A stretch of 64,000 nt of DNA, taken from positions 186,001 to 250,000 of the forward strand of contig NZ_JBMMUF010000004.1 in the NCBI RefSeq assembly GCF_049257235.1, given 5' to 3'. Position numbers and translations under genes: made by a program. Shown one piece after another: positions 50,135 through 60,205 of this stretch; within the stretch, counting starts at the first letter, position 1; each line of letters opens with the position of its first letter. The stretch comes from Pseudoalteromonas sp049257235. Lineage in GTDB: Bacteria > Pseudomonadota > Gammaproteobacteria > Enterobacterales > Alteromonadaceae. Below the pieces are notes generated by a model, which searched no databases, was not told the DNA's origin, and was given only the letters and a program-made list of their open reading frames with translations.

Positions 50135-52669
50135 ATGCAACTCAGTACTAGGGATTTCAAAGTAAAGGATGCGTCGACCTCGCCACTGTATTTTTGTGCC
50201 GCCGATGACACCGTGCTTAATGTTGTCGCATTTATGCGCAAACATAAAGCCAGTGCTATTGCACTATGTGAGCAGGAGCAAGTGGTGGGTGTATGGACTG
50301 AGTCTGATTGTATCAAAATGCAGTCACAGCAACGAGGCTATGAAAACCAGCCAATCTCGCGATTTATGTCATCCCCTGTACATACGATTTCCGAAAATGA
50401 AAAGCTCAGTGACGCAGCACTAAAATGTGTGAATTTAAAGATACGTCATCTTATTGTGGTTGATGTGCATAATCAGCCCGTGCGTTTATTATCGTTAGCC
50501 AATATTGTCGATAGTCAGGGGTTAGAGCATTACTTGCACTTGAAACTGATTGGCGACCATTACGACAGTGATGTGCCTCGTGTTAGAGGGGATAGCAGTG
50601 TCACCTTTGTGGCCAAACAAATGGCGACGTCAAATACTCATGCTGTGCTGGTGGAGCATGATGGCAAGCTTGGTATTATCACCGCAGCTGATGTGCTTGA
50701 TATGTTGTTAGAAAATGACGAACAACAAGCATGTTGGGCCTTTGCCAGTAAGGAATTAGTGACAGTAACGAACCGTGATACTTTGCTGTGCGCTTATCAA
50801 AAATTGCATCATCACCGCATTCGCCACCTCGTGGTCGTTGACTCAACCAGCACAGGTGACAAAGAGCTTGGTGTACTAACACTCAAACATATCAATACTG
50901 AGATTGAGTCGGCGTATTTGAGTGAGCTCAGAGCGGTACTTGCTGAACGAGACTCGGCACTACAGGCATCACAAAAAGACTTGTACCTTGCAAACAAAAT
51001 CATCGCAGCGTCGCTTGATGGCATTATGATCACCGATCAAAACGGGGTGATTTTGCAGGTTAACCCAGCGTTTACCCGGTTGACTGGCTACACCAGTAAG
51101 GAGGTTGTTGGTAACACGCCTCGCATTCTGAGCTCTGGCAAGCATGATGATGATTACTACAAACGCATGTGGCAAACCATCAAGCGTCATGGTGTGTGGC
51201 AAGGAGAGATATGTAACCGCAGAAAAGACGGTGACACCTATTTGGAATGGTTAACCATCATTGAGATAAAGGAAAAAGGTGAAGATAACGTGGTGTACGC
51301 TGGAATATTCAGCGACATTACAGAGCGTAAAGCATCCGAGCGAAAAATTGCTAAATTGGCGTACTTTGATGACTTAACGGGTCTGCCAAATCGGCGCTTA
51401 TTTAAAGACCGTTTAAGTGTTGCGATGGCACACAGCCAAAGGCAGCAACAAAAGCTAGCGGTGATGTTTATCGACCTTGATCACTTTAAAGGAGTAAACG
51501 ATAGCTTAGGGCATAGCATAGGCGATGAACTGCTCAAACAGGCCGCGCAACGACTGCAACACTGCGCTCGCAGTGGCGACACATTGGCGCGTCTCGGTGG
51601 CGATGAATTTACTCTTTTACTCAATGAAGTAGACAGCCTAGATGAAGTCATTCAATGTGCTGAGCAGGTATTGTCACAGTTTAATGCCAGTTTTGCGCTT
51701 GCGCAGCGCAGTATCAATGTCACTACCTCCATTGGTATTGCTATGTATCCAGATGATGGCAGCTCTATTGAGGAATTACTCAAGCATGCCGATGTCGCCA
51801 TGTATCGCTCAAAAGACTTAGGTCGCAATTCATATCAGCTTTATAAGTCGACTATGAATGCGCGCTCTTTAGAGCGTTTAACGATGACTAGCCGTATAAA
51901 GCAAGCGCTCCAAGAACAGGAGTTTGAGCTGTTTTTGCAACCCATTATAGATGGTAATACGTTCACCTTGGCTGGGGCTGAAGCTTTACTTCGTTGGCGT
52001 GACAAGCATTGCGGGATGATCCCGCCTTGCCAATTTATTCCCTTGGCTGAGGAGTTGGGCTTGATCACCCAAATCGACTTATGGGTGATAGAGCAAAGTT
52101 GCCAACTGCTTGGCCAATGGCAGGCATCAGGACAGTGGCAAGGGCGTTTAGCTATCAATATTTCTGCAGCGCACCTTTGCCAAGATGGTTTGGTGGCAAA
52201 GCTACAAGCGGCTATTGAAAAGTATGATGTAGATGCGAGTCAATTGGAGCTGGAGATCACAGAGTCCAGTTTCATCGAGTCTTTTTCACAAGCTAAAAAA
52301 GTACTTAATGGGTTAAAGGGGTTGGGAGTGCGCATTGCTCTGGATGATTTTGGTACGGGTTACTCTGCACTGAGCTACTTAACTAAACTGCCGATTGATA
52401 AACTCAAAATTGACGCCAGTTTTGTGAGTAAAGTCCCCGATGAGTATGGTAACAGTGAAATAGTCAGTGCCATTGTTGCGATGGCAAAAAGTTTGAATTT
52501 GGAAGTGGTTGCAGAGGGGGTCGAGAAAACCTGTCAGCAAGACTTTTTAAAAGCCTTGGGGTGTGATTATCTGCAAGGCTACCTAATTGGTAAGCCTTGC
52601 AGCAGCGCAGACTTTGCTATGCGCCATAGTCTACCTCAACCTCATAAGCACCAAATTTACGAATGTTGA
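50135..52669 (+). CDS. CBS-PAS-GGDEF-EAL cyclic-di-GMP signalling protein
   Basis: 844 residues, no membrane segment. Residues 1-265 hold four CBS motifs (two Bateman pairs; e.g. ISRFMSSPVHTISENEKLSD, LGIITAADVLDMLL). A short coiled coil (270-290) leads to a PAS domain (about 290-400, LDGIMITDQNGVILQVNPAF). A GGDEF domain carries intact GGDEF near 488-492, and an EAL domain has EALLRW near 615 and DDFGTGYSALSYL with the loop-6 residues. Both activities could be intact. CBS domains bind adenosine nucleotides, so it may couple energy state to c-di-GMP. Its 3' end overlaps the DUF2797 gene convergently by 53 bases. Confidence 0.9.
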   Translation: MQLSTRDFKVKDASTSPLYFCAADDTVLNVVAFMRKHKASAIALCEQEQVVGVWTESDCIKMQSQQRGYENQPISRFMSSPVHTISENEKLSDAALKCVNLKIRHLIVVDVHNQPVRLLSLANIVDSQGLEHYLHLKLIGDHYDSDVPRVRGDSSVTFVAKQMATSNTHAVLVEHDGKLGIITAADVLDMLLENDEQQACWAFASKELVTVTNRDTLLCAYQKLHHHRIRHLVVVDSTSTGDKELGVLTLKHINTEIESAYLSELRAVLAERDSALQASQKDLYLANKIIAASLDGIMITDQNGVILQVNPAFTRLTGYTSKEVVGNTPRILSSGKHDDDYYKRMWQTIKRHGVWQGEICNRRKDGDTYLEWLTIIEIKEKGEDNVVYAGIFSDITERKASERKIAKLAYFDDLTGLPNRRLFKDRLSVAMAHSQRQQQKLAVMFIDLDHFKGVNDSLGHSIGDELLKQAAQRLQHCARSGDTLARLGGDEFTLLLNEVDSLDEVIQCAEQVLSQFNASFALAQRSINVTTSIGIAMYPDDGSSIEELLKHADVAMYRSKDLGRNSYQLYKSTMNARSLERLTMTSRIKQALQEQEFELFLQPIIDGNTFTLAGAEALLRWRDKHCGMIPPCQFIPLAEELGLITQIDLWVIEQSCQLLGQWQASGQWQGRLAINISAAHLCQDGLVAKLQAAIEKYDVDASQLELEITESSFIESFSQAKKVLNGLKGLGVRIALDDFGTGYSALSYLTKLPIDKLKIDASFVSKVPDEYGNSEIVSAIVAMAKSLNLEVVAEGVEKTCQQDFLKALGCDYLQGYLIGKPCSSADFAMRHSLPQPHKHQIYEC

Positions 52670-53447
52670 TTACACCCGTATCAAAAATGAGGTATTGCCC
52701 TTTGATGCCATGAAGCACACCACTCACACCGGCTTCTTTATCAAAATTGAAGGAACTAATTTTCTTTGGATAGGTGCTAACTGGGTAGCTAATAGTAACG
52801 ACCTCTTCGTCTAGCACCTCGATTGCCGTAGCACCAAACAGCTCAGCCAATTCATCTAATTTGTCTTTGATTTGCGGTAACAGTTCATCACGGGCAGCGA
52901 GTAAATCAACATCTACCGACGTGCCTTTGAGCATATTGCGCCAATTGGTTTTATCAGCGATGAACTCGGCCAACGCAACTTCCACTAACCCCGACTGAAG
53001 GCGAGTTTGCACTTTGATAATTGGCAGTGCAGCTGTAGCGCCTTGGTCAATCCAGCGCGTTGGGATTTGCGTATGGCGGGTGATGCCGACTTTTAAACCT
53101 GAGGTATTTGCGAGATACACATAGTGTGGGATCATGCAGTTCTCTTCTCCCCACTGCGGCTCTCTGCAAGTACCTTGTTCAAAATGGCAGGTTTCCGGCT
53201 TCATAATACACATGTCACAGCTGGCGAGTTTACGCATACAAACAAAGCAGTGGCCTTGTGAGTAACTCTTTTTAGTTTTCTTACCGCAACTGCTGCAAAA
53301 AATGTTGCCTGTGTGAGTGATAGTCAGAGGTTTGCCAATCAATCCATTTAAATCTATGAGCTCTTCGCCAACAGGAAGTTGGTAGTGGACAGTGTCAGCT
53401 GGCGTTGCGCCTAGCTGTGTTTTCATTTTTTTTAGTGTCCCTTGCAT
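52617..53447 (-). CDS. DUF2797 family protein with zinc-finger Cys clusters
   Basis: 276 residues. The middle has four or more Cys pairs: IFCSSCGKKTKKSY, HCFVCMRKLASCDMCI and PETCHFEQGTC, likely to bind zinc. The following HYVYLANTSGLKVGITRH and PTRWIDQGA resemble a GIY-YIG nuclease fold (Y-V-Y...K-V-G-I-T). Function is unknown. It is enclosed by two EAL-domain genes, convergent with one and 64 bases downstream of the other. Confidence 0.82.
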   Translation of the reverse strand: MQGTLKKMKTQLGATPADTVHYQLPVGEELIDLNGLIGKPLTITHTGNIFCSSCGKKTKKSYSQGHCFVCMRKLASCDMCIMKPETCHFEQGTCREPQWGEENCMIPHYVYLANTSGLKVGITRHTQIPTRWIDQGATAALPIIKVQTRLQSGLVEVALAEFIADKTNWRNMLKGTSVDVDLLAARDELLPQIKDKLDELAELFGATAIEVLDEEVVTISYPVSTYPKKISSFNFDKEAGVSGVLHGIKGQYLIFDTGVINIRKFGAYEVEVDYGA

Positions 53448-53511
53448 GTATCACTCCGACGCAATTGTTAAGTCGTTATGGTATCAAACAAAGACGCTCA
53501 ATGCATGTGAG

Positions 53512-56025
53512 TTAATGCTGGTTACGATGCTCGCTTAGCCACTGCACATACTCGCCAATAGGCATGGGTTTTGCGAACAGGTATCCTTGTCCTTTTTCGG
53601 CACGATATTCTCGCAATAGTGCAGCGACTTCTTGCGTTTCTACGCCTTCAGCAGTGACCTGCAAACCAAGGTTATGAGCCATATTAATCGTCGTGCGCAC
53701 AATGGCTTGATGATGTTCGGAGCTGGCCATGGAGATAACAAAGTGCTTGTCTATTTTTAGCTCACAGAAGGCGTACTCAAGCACGTATTCTAATGAAGAG
53801 TAGCCTGTTCCATAGTCATCAAGGACCACAAGAACGCCTAATTGTGCAAGCTCAGAAATGAGCGTTTTGAGTGCTTGAATGTCGTCAACCAAGGCTGACT
53901 CTGTGAGCTCGAGCTTGATTTGGTGTGGCTCAATGTGATTACTCTTGAGGATATATGCGAGTTTATCGGCAAAGTCGTCAATGTGAATATCACGAGCACT
54001 AATATTGATAGATACACAGTGTGCGTGCCATGCACCATTTTGTTCAGCGATATCGTGACATACTGTATTGATGACCCACATTGTTAGGTCATTGATAAGA
54101 CCGACTTGCTCAGCGAGTTTGATAATATCTTCAACCGTGAAATCCTTATTCTGTACTCCAGGCCAGCGCAATAAGGCTTCGGCTCCACTGACTTGCAACG
54201 TATCTAAATCAACCTGAGGCTGATAATAAATACGCAGTTGTGAGTGGCTGATGGCTTTTTGCAGTTTTGCGGCAAGCGCGAGTTGGTTGCTGTTACCCGT
54301 TTCTTCGTTATCCAAATAAATAACAGACTGTAACTGAGCACTTTTCCTTTGCAAGGTGTGACAGGCATATTCGATACGCTGTTTTACATTGCCATGCAGT
54401 GTGGTGCTTTCAATCACTGCAATGTGATAGTCAGATTGCAGTGTTAAAGTCTCAATATCAAATGCTTTATCAAGGGACATGATCATCTGGCTGAGCGCAT
54501 CATGCATGTTTGTTCGGTTTTGAGTATCTAACATAAACGCTAAGCAACCACCGTTGAGTTCCACGACTTTCTCATCGCTGTGATGCACGATTGGCAAGCA
54601 GTTCATGTGTAGCAGGTTTTGGTTGATGTTTTGCGCCACGTTGCGCAGTAAATTGTTACTTTGCTCAACGCTGAGTATTTTCTGCAACCCTTGATAAGTG
54701 TTCATATAAATCACGCATAAACAAAATGGTATGCCACTCGATTGCAAGCTCTCAACCTGTTGGCTCAAGGTTGTGTAGTTGAGTAATCCACTGTGAGAGT
54801 TGTGCGTAGCATGGTACAGCGCTTTTTTACGCTGATACCGTACTCTGTCGGCCAGAGCCAGTGCCATCAGGGCAATTTCAATCAAGCTGCCGAACAAAAA
54901 TGCATGGCGAGTAAGGTAGTTATATTCCAACACCCCAGTGAGTTCGAGCGGTTGCACAGCAGCAGAGCAGACTAAGGGGAGCCATGAAATGATATAAAAC
55001 TTCGCCCAGCGAAACCCTGAAACAAGCTTTTTATAAATGAGCCACAAGCAAATAATGTATAGCCCAGGCATCGTTAAAAAGAACAATGGCGCACTATAGT
55101 ACTCAGGCAGCCACGCACTGATTATGCACAAGACTATGAGCAGCTGTAAGTAACGAATCGCGATAGTATAAGGGCGCTGTTTATCCTTGTAATACCGCAA
55201 GAACATAATACAAAAGCCCAGAGTGGTAATCGCGATGGCGAAGTTGCTAATGATGACTTTGTGGTGGAAGTAGAGTTGCCAATCCACTGGCCATAAATAA
55301 AAACCATAACCCAATACCGTACCGAGCAAGGTCATTACCGATAAAATATAAGCAACATAAACTAGGTAAACGCGATCACGAATACTGAAGTACAAAATAA
55401 GGTTGTATACAGCGGTCATAAGCAGCACACCCACATACACACTCCACAGTGAAAAAGCGCTCAGAGTAAGATGTTCAAACTTCTCTCGCTCGTGAATGGT
55501 GATGGGCGTTTTACTAATGCCTGATGTGTTGATGGCCACTAACAGGTACTGTGTTTCGTTTGCGGGCAGTGTAAAGGCATAATGAGGTAATGCGTATTGC
55601 AACGAACTTAAGCCAAGACGGTGATCACCCAAGCTCAGGGACTCGAGGAGCTGTTGTTGTGAATCTAAGTGATACACCGTTAGCTTATCAAGCATTGGGT
55701 TATCAAACCGTGCTACTAACTCTTTGTTTTGCTCTCTGGTATTCGTTAGCTCGATACTTAGCCAATATTCCTCAGTCGAAAAACGCCAAGGTACTTGCGC
55801 CCAAGAGCCTGACTGAAACAGGGCGTCTGATTGCGATAGTACTTTTGCAAGGAGAGTAGGCTCATCAAGCACAGCAAAGCGCTCATTGACCACAACATCA
55901 CGATGCTCAGAGATATTATCACCGGCATAAGAAGCGAGGTTTGTCATGAGCACAAACACGATCACGCATAAAGTCGCGAACAGTAAATAAGCGATAACAT
56001 GATAAAAATTGACTCGTGAATGCAA
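53512..56025 (-). CDS. 7TM-DISM receptor with degenerate GGDEF and intact EAL domain
   Basis: 837 residues. An N-terminal membrane segment (FYHVIAYLLFATLCVIVFVL) is followed by a periplasmic DISMED2-type domain (about 40-175, WRFSTEEYWLSIELTN) and seven membrane segments (about 185-395, YVGVLLMTAVYNLILYFSI at the start). The GGDEF-like domain reads NGGCLAF near 491, so it cannot be a cyclase. The EAL domain has EALLRW near 614 and DDYGTGYSSLEYV, consistent with an active phosphodiesterase. It likely lowers c-di-GMP on sensing a periplasmic ligand, perhaps a sugar. Confidence 0.88.
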   Translation of the reverse strand: MHSRVNFYHVIAYLLFATLCVIVFVLMTNLASYAGDNISEHRDVVVNERFAVLDEPTLLAKVLSQSDALFQSGSWAQVPWRFSTEEYWLSIELTNTREQNKELVARFDNPMLDKLTVYHLDSQQQLLESLSLGDHRLGLSSLQYALPHYAFTLPANETQYLLVAINTSGISKTPITIHEREKFEHLTLSAFSLWSVYVGVLLMTAVYNLILYFSIRDRVYLVYVAYILSVMTLLGTVLGYGFYLWPVDWQLYFHHKVIISNFAIAITTLGFCIMFLRYYKDKQRPYTIAIRYLQLLIVLCIISAWLPEYYSAPLFFLTMPGLYIICLWLIYKKLVSGFRWAKFYIISWLPLVCSAAVQPLELTGVLEYNYLTRHAFLFGSLIEIALMALALADRVRYQRKKALYHATHNSHSGLLNYTTLSQQVESLQSSGIPFCLCVIYMNTYQGLQKILSVEQSNNLLRNVAQNINQNLLHMNCLPIVHHSDEKVVELNGGCLAFMLDTQNRTNMHDALSQMIMSLDKAFDIETLTLQSDYHIAVIESTTLHGNVKQRIEYACHTLQRKSAQLQSVIYLDNEETGNSNQLALAAKLQKAISHSQLRIYYQPQVDLDTLQVSGAEALLRWPGVQNKDFTVEDIIKLAEQVGLINDLTMWVINTVCHDIAEQNGAWHAHCVSINISARDIHIDDFADKLAYILKSNHIEPHQIKLELTESALVDDIQALKTLISELAQLGVLVVLDDYGTGYSSLEYVLEYAFCELKIDKHFVISMASSEHHQAIVRTTINMAHNLGLQVTAEGVETQEVAALLREYRAEKGQGYLFAKPMPIGEYVQWLSEHRNQH

Positions 56026-56121
56026 AAGAGTGTCAGCTTAGTTCCTTTATCTGTTGCCAAATTGTAGCAAAGGAATACAGATGGGCATGTTTTAGAGTGT
56101 AAGAAATTACTGCAGGCAACA

Positions 56122-56149
56122 AAAAAGCGAAGCTGGCGCTTCGCTTTTT
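56122..56149 (-). terminator. Terminator of the purH-purD region
   Basis: AAAAAGCGAAGC-tggc-GCTTCGCTTTTT, 20 bases past the purD stop in the direction of transcription. Confidence 0.92.
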
Positions 56150-56169
56150 ATGAATAAACTCACTGAGAC

Positions 56170-57453
56170 TTAGCTTTCGCGTGCAATTGCGCGATAAGCG
56201 ATGTCAGTGCGGTACTCAACACCGTCCCAGCTAATTTCTTTAACAAGCTCGTAGGCGCGTTGCTGAGCTGCAGTCACCGTTTCACCCAAAGCAGTTGCAC
56301 ACAGTACGCGTCCGCCAGCAGTCACCACGTTGTCACCGTCTTGCTTCGTGCCTGCATGGAATACTTTCTCGCCTTCTGCGTATTGAACACGCAAACCTGA
56401 AATAGCATCACCTTTAGGGTAAGAGCCCGGGTAGCCTTTTGCTGCTAGTACAACACCTACCGCAGCGCGTGAATCAAACTGGATGTCAGTTTTATCTAGT
56501 TCTTCACGGTTAGCGGCTTCAATCAGCTCTACAAGGTCTGATTGTAAACGCAACATAATAGGCTGTGTTTCAGGGTCACCAAAGCGGCAGTTGTACTCGA
56601 TCACTTTAGGTGTGCCATCAGCTGCAATCATCAAACCAGCGTAAAGGAAACCTGTGTAAGGGTGACCTTCGCTAGCCATACCCGCAACCGTTGGGTTAAT
56701 GACTTCATTCATAATGCGATTATGAATGTCTGGAGTAACGACTGGTGCAGGAGAGTATGCACCCATACCGCCAGTATTTGGACCTTGATCGCCATTATAA
56801 GCACGCTTGTGGTCTTGGCTGGTGGCAAATGGTAAGACGTTTTTACCGTCAACCATTACGATAAACGATGCTTCTTCGCCTTCGAGAAACTCTTCGATTA
56901 CAACACGGCTACCAGCTTCACCAAAAGCATTGCCTGCAAGCATGTCACGGACCGCTTCTTCGGCTTCGGCTTCGGTCATGGCGACAATAACGCCTTTACC
57001 TGCAGCTAAGCCGTCGGCTTTAACAACAATCGGTGCACCTTGCTCTTTGATGTACGCAAGTGCTGGCTCGATTTGTTCAAAGGTTTTGTAAAACGCAGTT
57101 GGAATGTTGTGACGTGCTAAGAAGTCTTTCGTGAATGACTTTGAGCCTTCTAGCTGCGCCGCACCTTGCGTTGGGCCAAAAATAGCTAAACCTTGTTCGC
57201 GGAAGGCATCAACCACACCAATAACAAGCGGTGCTTCAGGGCCAACGATGGTCAATTCAACCTGATTCTCTTTCGCAAACGCGATAAGCGCATCGATGTC
57301 TTCAACGCCGATGTTCACATTTTCTAATTTTGGCTCAAGTGCAGTACCAGCATTACCCGGTGCTACAAATACTTTCTCTACTTTGCTTGATTGAGCGGCT
57401 TTGAACGCTAAAGCGTGTTCGCGGCCGCCACTGCCGATGACAAGTACATTCAT
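56170..57453 (-). CDS. purD: Phosphoribosylamine-glycine ligase
   Basis: 427 residues, ATP-grasp fold. MNVLVIGSGGREHALAFKAA at the N terminus, VKADGLAAGKGVIVA (ATP-binding), HKRAYNGDQGPNTGGMGAYS, IEYNCRFGDPETQ (the metal-binding PurD signature). It forms glycinamide ribonucleotide, the second step of purine synthesis. It is separated from purH by a methyltransferase-like gene, whereas the two pur genes usually adjoin. Confidence 0.96.
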   Translation of the reverse strand: MNVLVIGSGGREHALAFKAAQSSKVEKVFVAPGNAGTALEPKLENVNIGVEDIDALIAFAKENQVELTIVGPEAPLVIGVVDAFREQGLAIFGPTQGAAQLEGSKSFTKDFLARHNIPTAFYKTFEQIEPALAYIKEQGAPIVVKADGLAAGKGVIVAMTEAEAEEAVRDMLAGNAFGEAGSRVVIEEFLEGEEASFIVMVDGKNVLPFATSQDHKRAYNGDQGPNTGGMGAYSPAPVVTPDIHNRIMNEVINPTVAGMASEGHPYTGFLYAGLMIAADGTPKVIEYNCRFGDPETQPIMLRLQSDLVELIEAANREELDKTDIQFDSRAAVGVVLAAKGYPGSYPKGDAISGLRVQYAEGEKVFHAGTKQDGDNVVTAGGRVLCATALGETVTAAQQRAYELVKEISWDGVEYRTDIAYRAIARES

Positions 57454-57466
57454 GGGCTTATAAATC

Positions 57467-58288
57467 CTATTGCGGTTTGATGAATTTCAGCGTCATCCGG
57501 TCACTTTCGCCGATCGCTTCATATTTTGCGCGATCTTCATCACCCAAACTCAGGCTAGGTGGTAAAGTCCACACGCCTTTAGGGTGGTCGGCGAAATCTT
57601 TTGGATTCGCATTGATTTCACTTTTATCTGCTAATTCAAATCCAGCTTCTTGTGCAAGCGCAATCACCCAACTCTCTTTCACATAACCTGAACGTTTTGC
57701 TTTCGCTGCATCGCGTGATTCAGGTAAACGGTGATCGACAATACCGAGTACGCCACCAGGCTTAAGTGCTGTGTAGAATGCGCGCATAGCATCTTTAACA
57801 CCTTGCTCGTCTGCGTTCATGTACCAGTTGTGCAGGTTTCTGAACGTCAGCACCATGTCAGCGCTGCCTTCAGGGGCGATGCTGTGATGTGTGCCTGGGT
57901 AAAACTCAGTCAGGCGGATCTCTGAGTACTCTTTGGTGTTGGCGATTTTATCTTTGAACTTTGCCAAAGAGTTTTGGTAGTACTTCACCTGCGAATCAGC
58001 AGGAAAGTGGGCTGCGTATAAGACACCTTCACCTTTGAGTAATGGTGCAAGAATATCTGTGTACCAACCGCCACCAGGAGAGATCTCTACCACCGTCATT
58101 TGCGGAGTAATACCAAAGAACTCAAGGGTTTGCACTGGGTGACGATACTGATCTCTAGCTTGAGCTTGCTCGCTGCGCAACTCGTTTTGGGTTGCTTCAG
58201 TGAGCATTTCAGTTACCGAGGTCGCCGCGCATGCATTCAATGACACAGCAAGGCTCGCTGCAACTAATGTTTTTAAGCTAAATTTCAT
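57467..58288 (-). CDS. Exported methyltransferase-fold lipoprotein
   Basis: 273 residues. The N terminus MKFSLKTLVAASLAVSLNAC is a lipoprotein signal with lipobox LNAC. The mature protein has a class I methyltransferase fold: MTVVEISPGGGWYTDILAPL (motif I), VLTFRNLHNWYM (motif IV region) and LKPGGVLGIVDHRLPE. SAM is not known in the periplasm, so the role may be non-catalytic or use another ligand. It sits 13 bases before purD and 103 bases after purH on the same strand. Confidence 0.8.
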   Translation of the reverse strand: MKFSLKTLVAASLAVSLNACAATSVTEMLTEATQNELRSEQAQARDQYRHPVQTLEFFGITPQMTVVEISPGGGWYTDILAPLLKGEGVLYAAHFPADSQVKYYQNSLAKFKDKIANTKEYSEIRLTEFYPGTHHSIAPEGSADMVLTFRNLHNWYMNADEQGVKDAMRAFYTALKPGGVLGIVDHRLPESRDAAKAKRSGYVKESWVIALAQEAGFELADKSEINANPKDFADHPKGVWTLPPSLSLGDEDRAKYEAIGESDRMTLKFIKPQ

Positions 58289-58391
58289 AATCGAATCCTT
58301 GTGTAGTTTTTATGTGCAAACACAACATAGCAGAATGATTTGATTAGTCTATGAAAATGCGCCAGAGCATACATGCACTGGCGCTTTGTTT

Positions 58392-59978
58392 TTAGTGGCG
58401 GAAGTGGCGCATACCGGTGAAGACCATGGCCATGCCGGCTTCGTCAGCTGCTGCAATGACTTCTTCATCACGCATTGAACCGCCCGGTTGGATAACCGCA
58501 GTGATACCCGCTTGCGCAGCTGCATCGATACCGTCACGGAACGGGAAGAATGCATCCGATGCCATAACTGAACCTTTCACTTCTAGGTTTTCGTCTGCTG
58601 CTTTAATACCTGCGATTTTCGCAGAGTATACGCGGCTCATTTGGCCAGCGCCCACACCAATGGTCATACCGTCTTTTGCGTAAACGATGGCGTTTGATTT
58701 AACAAACTTAGCGACCTTCCAGCAGAACATTAGGTCTTTAAGTTCTTGCTCTGTAGGCTGACGCTTTGAAACAACGGTTAAATCGCCCATCTCTACCATG
58801 CCTTGGTCGCGATCTTGTACTAAGATACCGCCATTCACACGCTTGATATCAACACCCGTTGTTTTCGCTTGCCATTGACCACACTCAAGTAGGCGTACGT
58901 TCTGTTTCGCAGAAACGATTTGCGCAGCTTCTTCACTGATGCTTGGTGCAATGATTACTTCTACGAATTGACGCGCGATGATAGCTTCAGCTGTGTCTGC
59001 ATCAAGCTCACGGTTGAAGGCAATGATGCCACCAAATGCTGATGTAGGGTCAGTTTTGAATGCGCGGTCGTATGCTTCAAGAATATTCTCACCTACAGAT
59101 ACACCACACGGGTTAGCGTGTTTCACGATCACACAGGCTGGCGCGTCAAACTCTTTAACACACTCAAGTGCTGCGTCAGTGTCAGCAATGTTGTTGTATG
59201 AAAGGGCTTTACCTTGGATTTGTTTTGCCGTTGCAACTGATGCTTCTTCGATGTCGTTTTCAACATAGAATGCTGCGTCTTGGTGCGAGTTTTCACCGTA
59301 GCGCATATCTTGTTTTTTCGTGAATTGCATGTTGATAGTGCGCGGGAATTTGCTTTCAACCGCGGCTTCTTCAGTGTAATCAGGCACCATTTTACCGAAG
59401 TAATTTGCAATCATGCCGTCGTACTGTGCTGTGTGCTCAAAAGCAGCAATCGCTAAATCGAAGCGTGTAGCGTGAGTTGTTGAGCCGTCATTCGCTTTCA
59501 TTTCAGCAACAACGCGGCCGTAGTCGCTTGCATTGACTACAATCGTCACGTCTTTGTGGTTTTTCGCTGCAGCACGAACCATAGTCGGACCACCGATATC
59601 GATGTTCTCGATTGCATCTTCAAGCGTACAGCCTTCTTTGGCGACTGTTTGCGCGAATGGATACAGGTTTACAACTACCATGTCGATTGCGTCGATGTTG
59701 TTTTCACTCATCACGCCTTCATCTTGACCGCGACGCGCTAAAATACCGCCGTGGATTTTCGGGTGGAGCGTTTTTACACGACCATCCATGATTTCTGGGT
59801 GACCTGTATGATCAGATACTTCCGTTACCTTGATGCCGTTGTCTGCAAGTAGTTTGCAAGTGCCACCGGTAGAAAGAATTTCAACGCCGTGAGCTGCAAG
59901 CTCGCGAGCGAAATCAACGATACCCGTTTTGTCAGATACGCTTAGTAGAGCGCGACGAATTGGACGATGTGTATCCAT
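58392..59978 (-). CDS. purH: Bifunctional AICAR formyltransferase / IMP cyclohydrolase
   Basis: 528 residues, normal length. The N-terminal MGS-like cyclohydrolase begins RRALLSVSDKTGIVDFA and contains STGGTCKLL and HPEIMDGRVKTLHPKIHGGI; the transformylase part has QGKALSYNNIADTDAALE, VKHANPCGVSV (active-site Lys-His) and SDAFFPFRDGIDAAAQAGI. It carries out the last two steps of IMP synthesis. The 5' region (59979-60151) has no convincing PurR box. Confidence 0.97.
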   Translation of the reverse strand: MDTHRPIRRALLSVSDKTGIVDFARELAAHGVEILSTGGTCKLLADNGIKVTEVSDHTGHPEIMDGRVKTLHPKIHGGILARRGQDEGVMSENNIDAIDMVVVNLYPFAQTVAKEGCTLEDAIENIDIGGPTMVRAAAKNHKDVTIVVNASDYGRVVAEMKANDGSTTHATRFDLAIAAFEHTAQYDGMIANYFGKMVPDYTEEAAVESKFPRTINMQFTKKQDMRYGENSHQDAAFYVENDIEEASVATAKQIQGKALSYNNIADTDAALECVKEFDAPACVIVKHANPCGVSVGENILEAYDRAFKTDPTSAFGGIIAFNRELDADTAEAIIARQFVEVIIAPSISEEAAQIVSAKQNVRLLECGQWQAKTTGVDIKRVNGGILVQDRDQGMVEMGDLTVVSKRQPTEQELKDLMFCWKVAKFVKSNAIVYAKDGMTIGVGAGQMSRVYSAKIAGIKAADENLEVKGSVMASDAFFPFRDGIDAAAQAGITAVIQPGGSMRDEEVIAAADEAGMAMVFTGMRHFRH

Positions 59979-60151
59979 GGTAGTTTTTGTTACCTCAGTT
60001 GCGTAGATAATCTTGTCTTAGGCTCAAACCGGCTTAATCCGTGCTCGATACCTTGGGGTTAGACAAGGAGTTTGCTTAGAAACCCTATTTTAAACAATGT
60101 TGCGGTGTTAGAACACCCTATGCCAATGGCATAATTTTCACGTGTGGGTGA

Positions 60152-60179
60152 AAATAAAAAAGCACCCGAGGGTGCTTTT
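60152..60179 (-). terminator. Terminator of dusB-fis
   Basis: AAAAGCACCC and GGGTGCTTTT are separated by two bases (60158-60179); on the minus strand a TTTTTTATTTT tract follows. It lies 26 bases past the fis stop. Confidence 0.88.
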
Positions 60180-60205
60180 AGGTGCAGCGCGAGGCTGCGA
60201 TTAAA

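Noticed and set aside
60060..60085. Candidate PurR operator upstream of purH
   Set aside because: AAGCAAACTCCTTGTC (minus strand) matches the consensus at only about half of the positions and lacks the second half-site.
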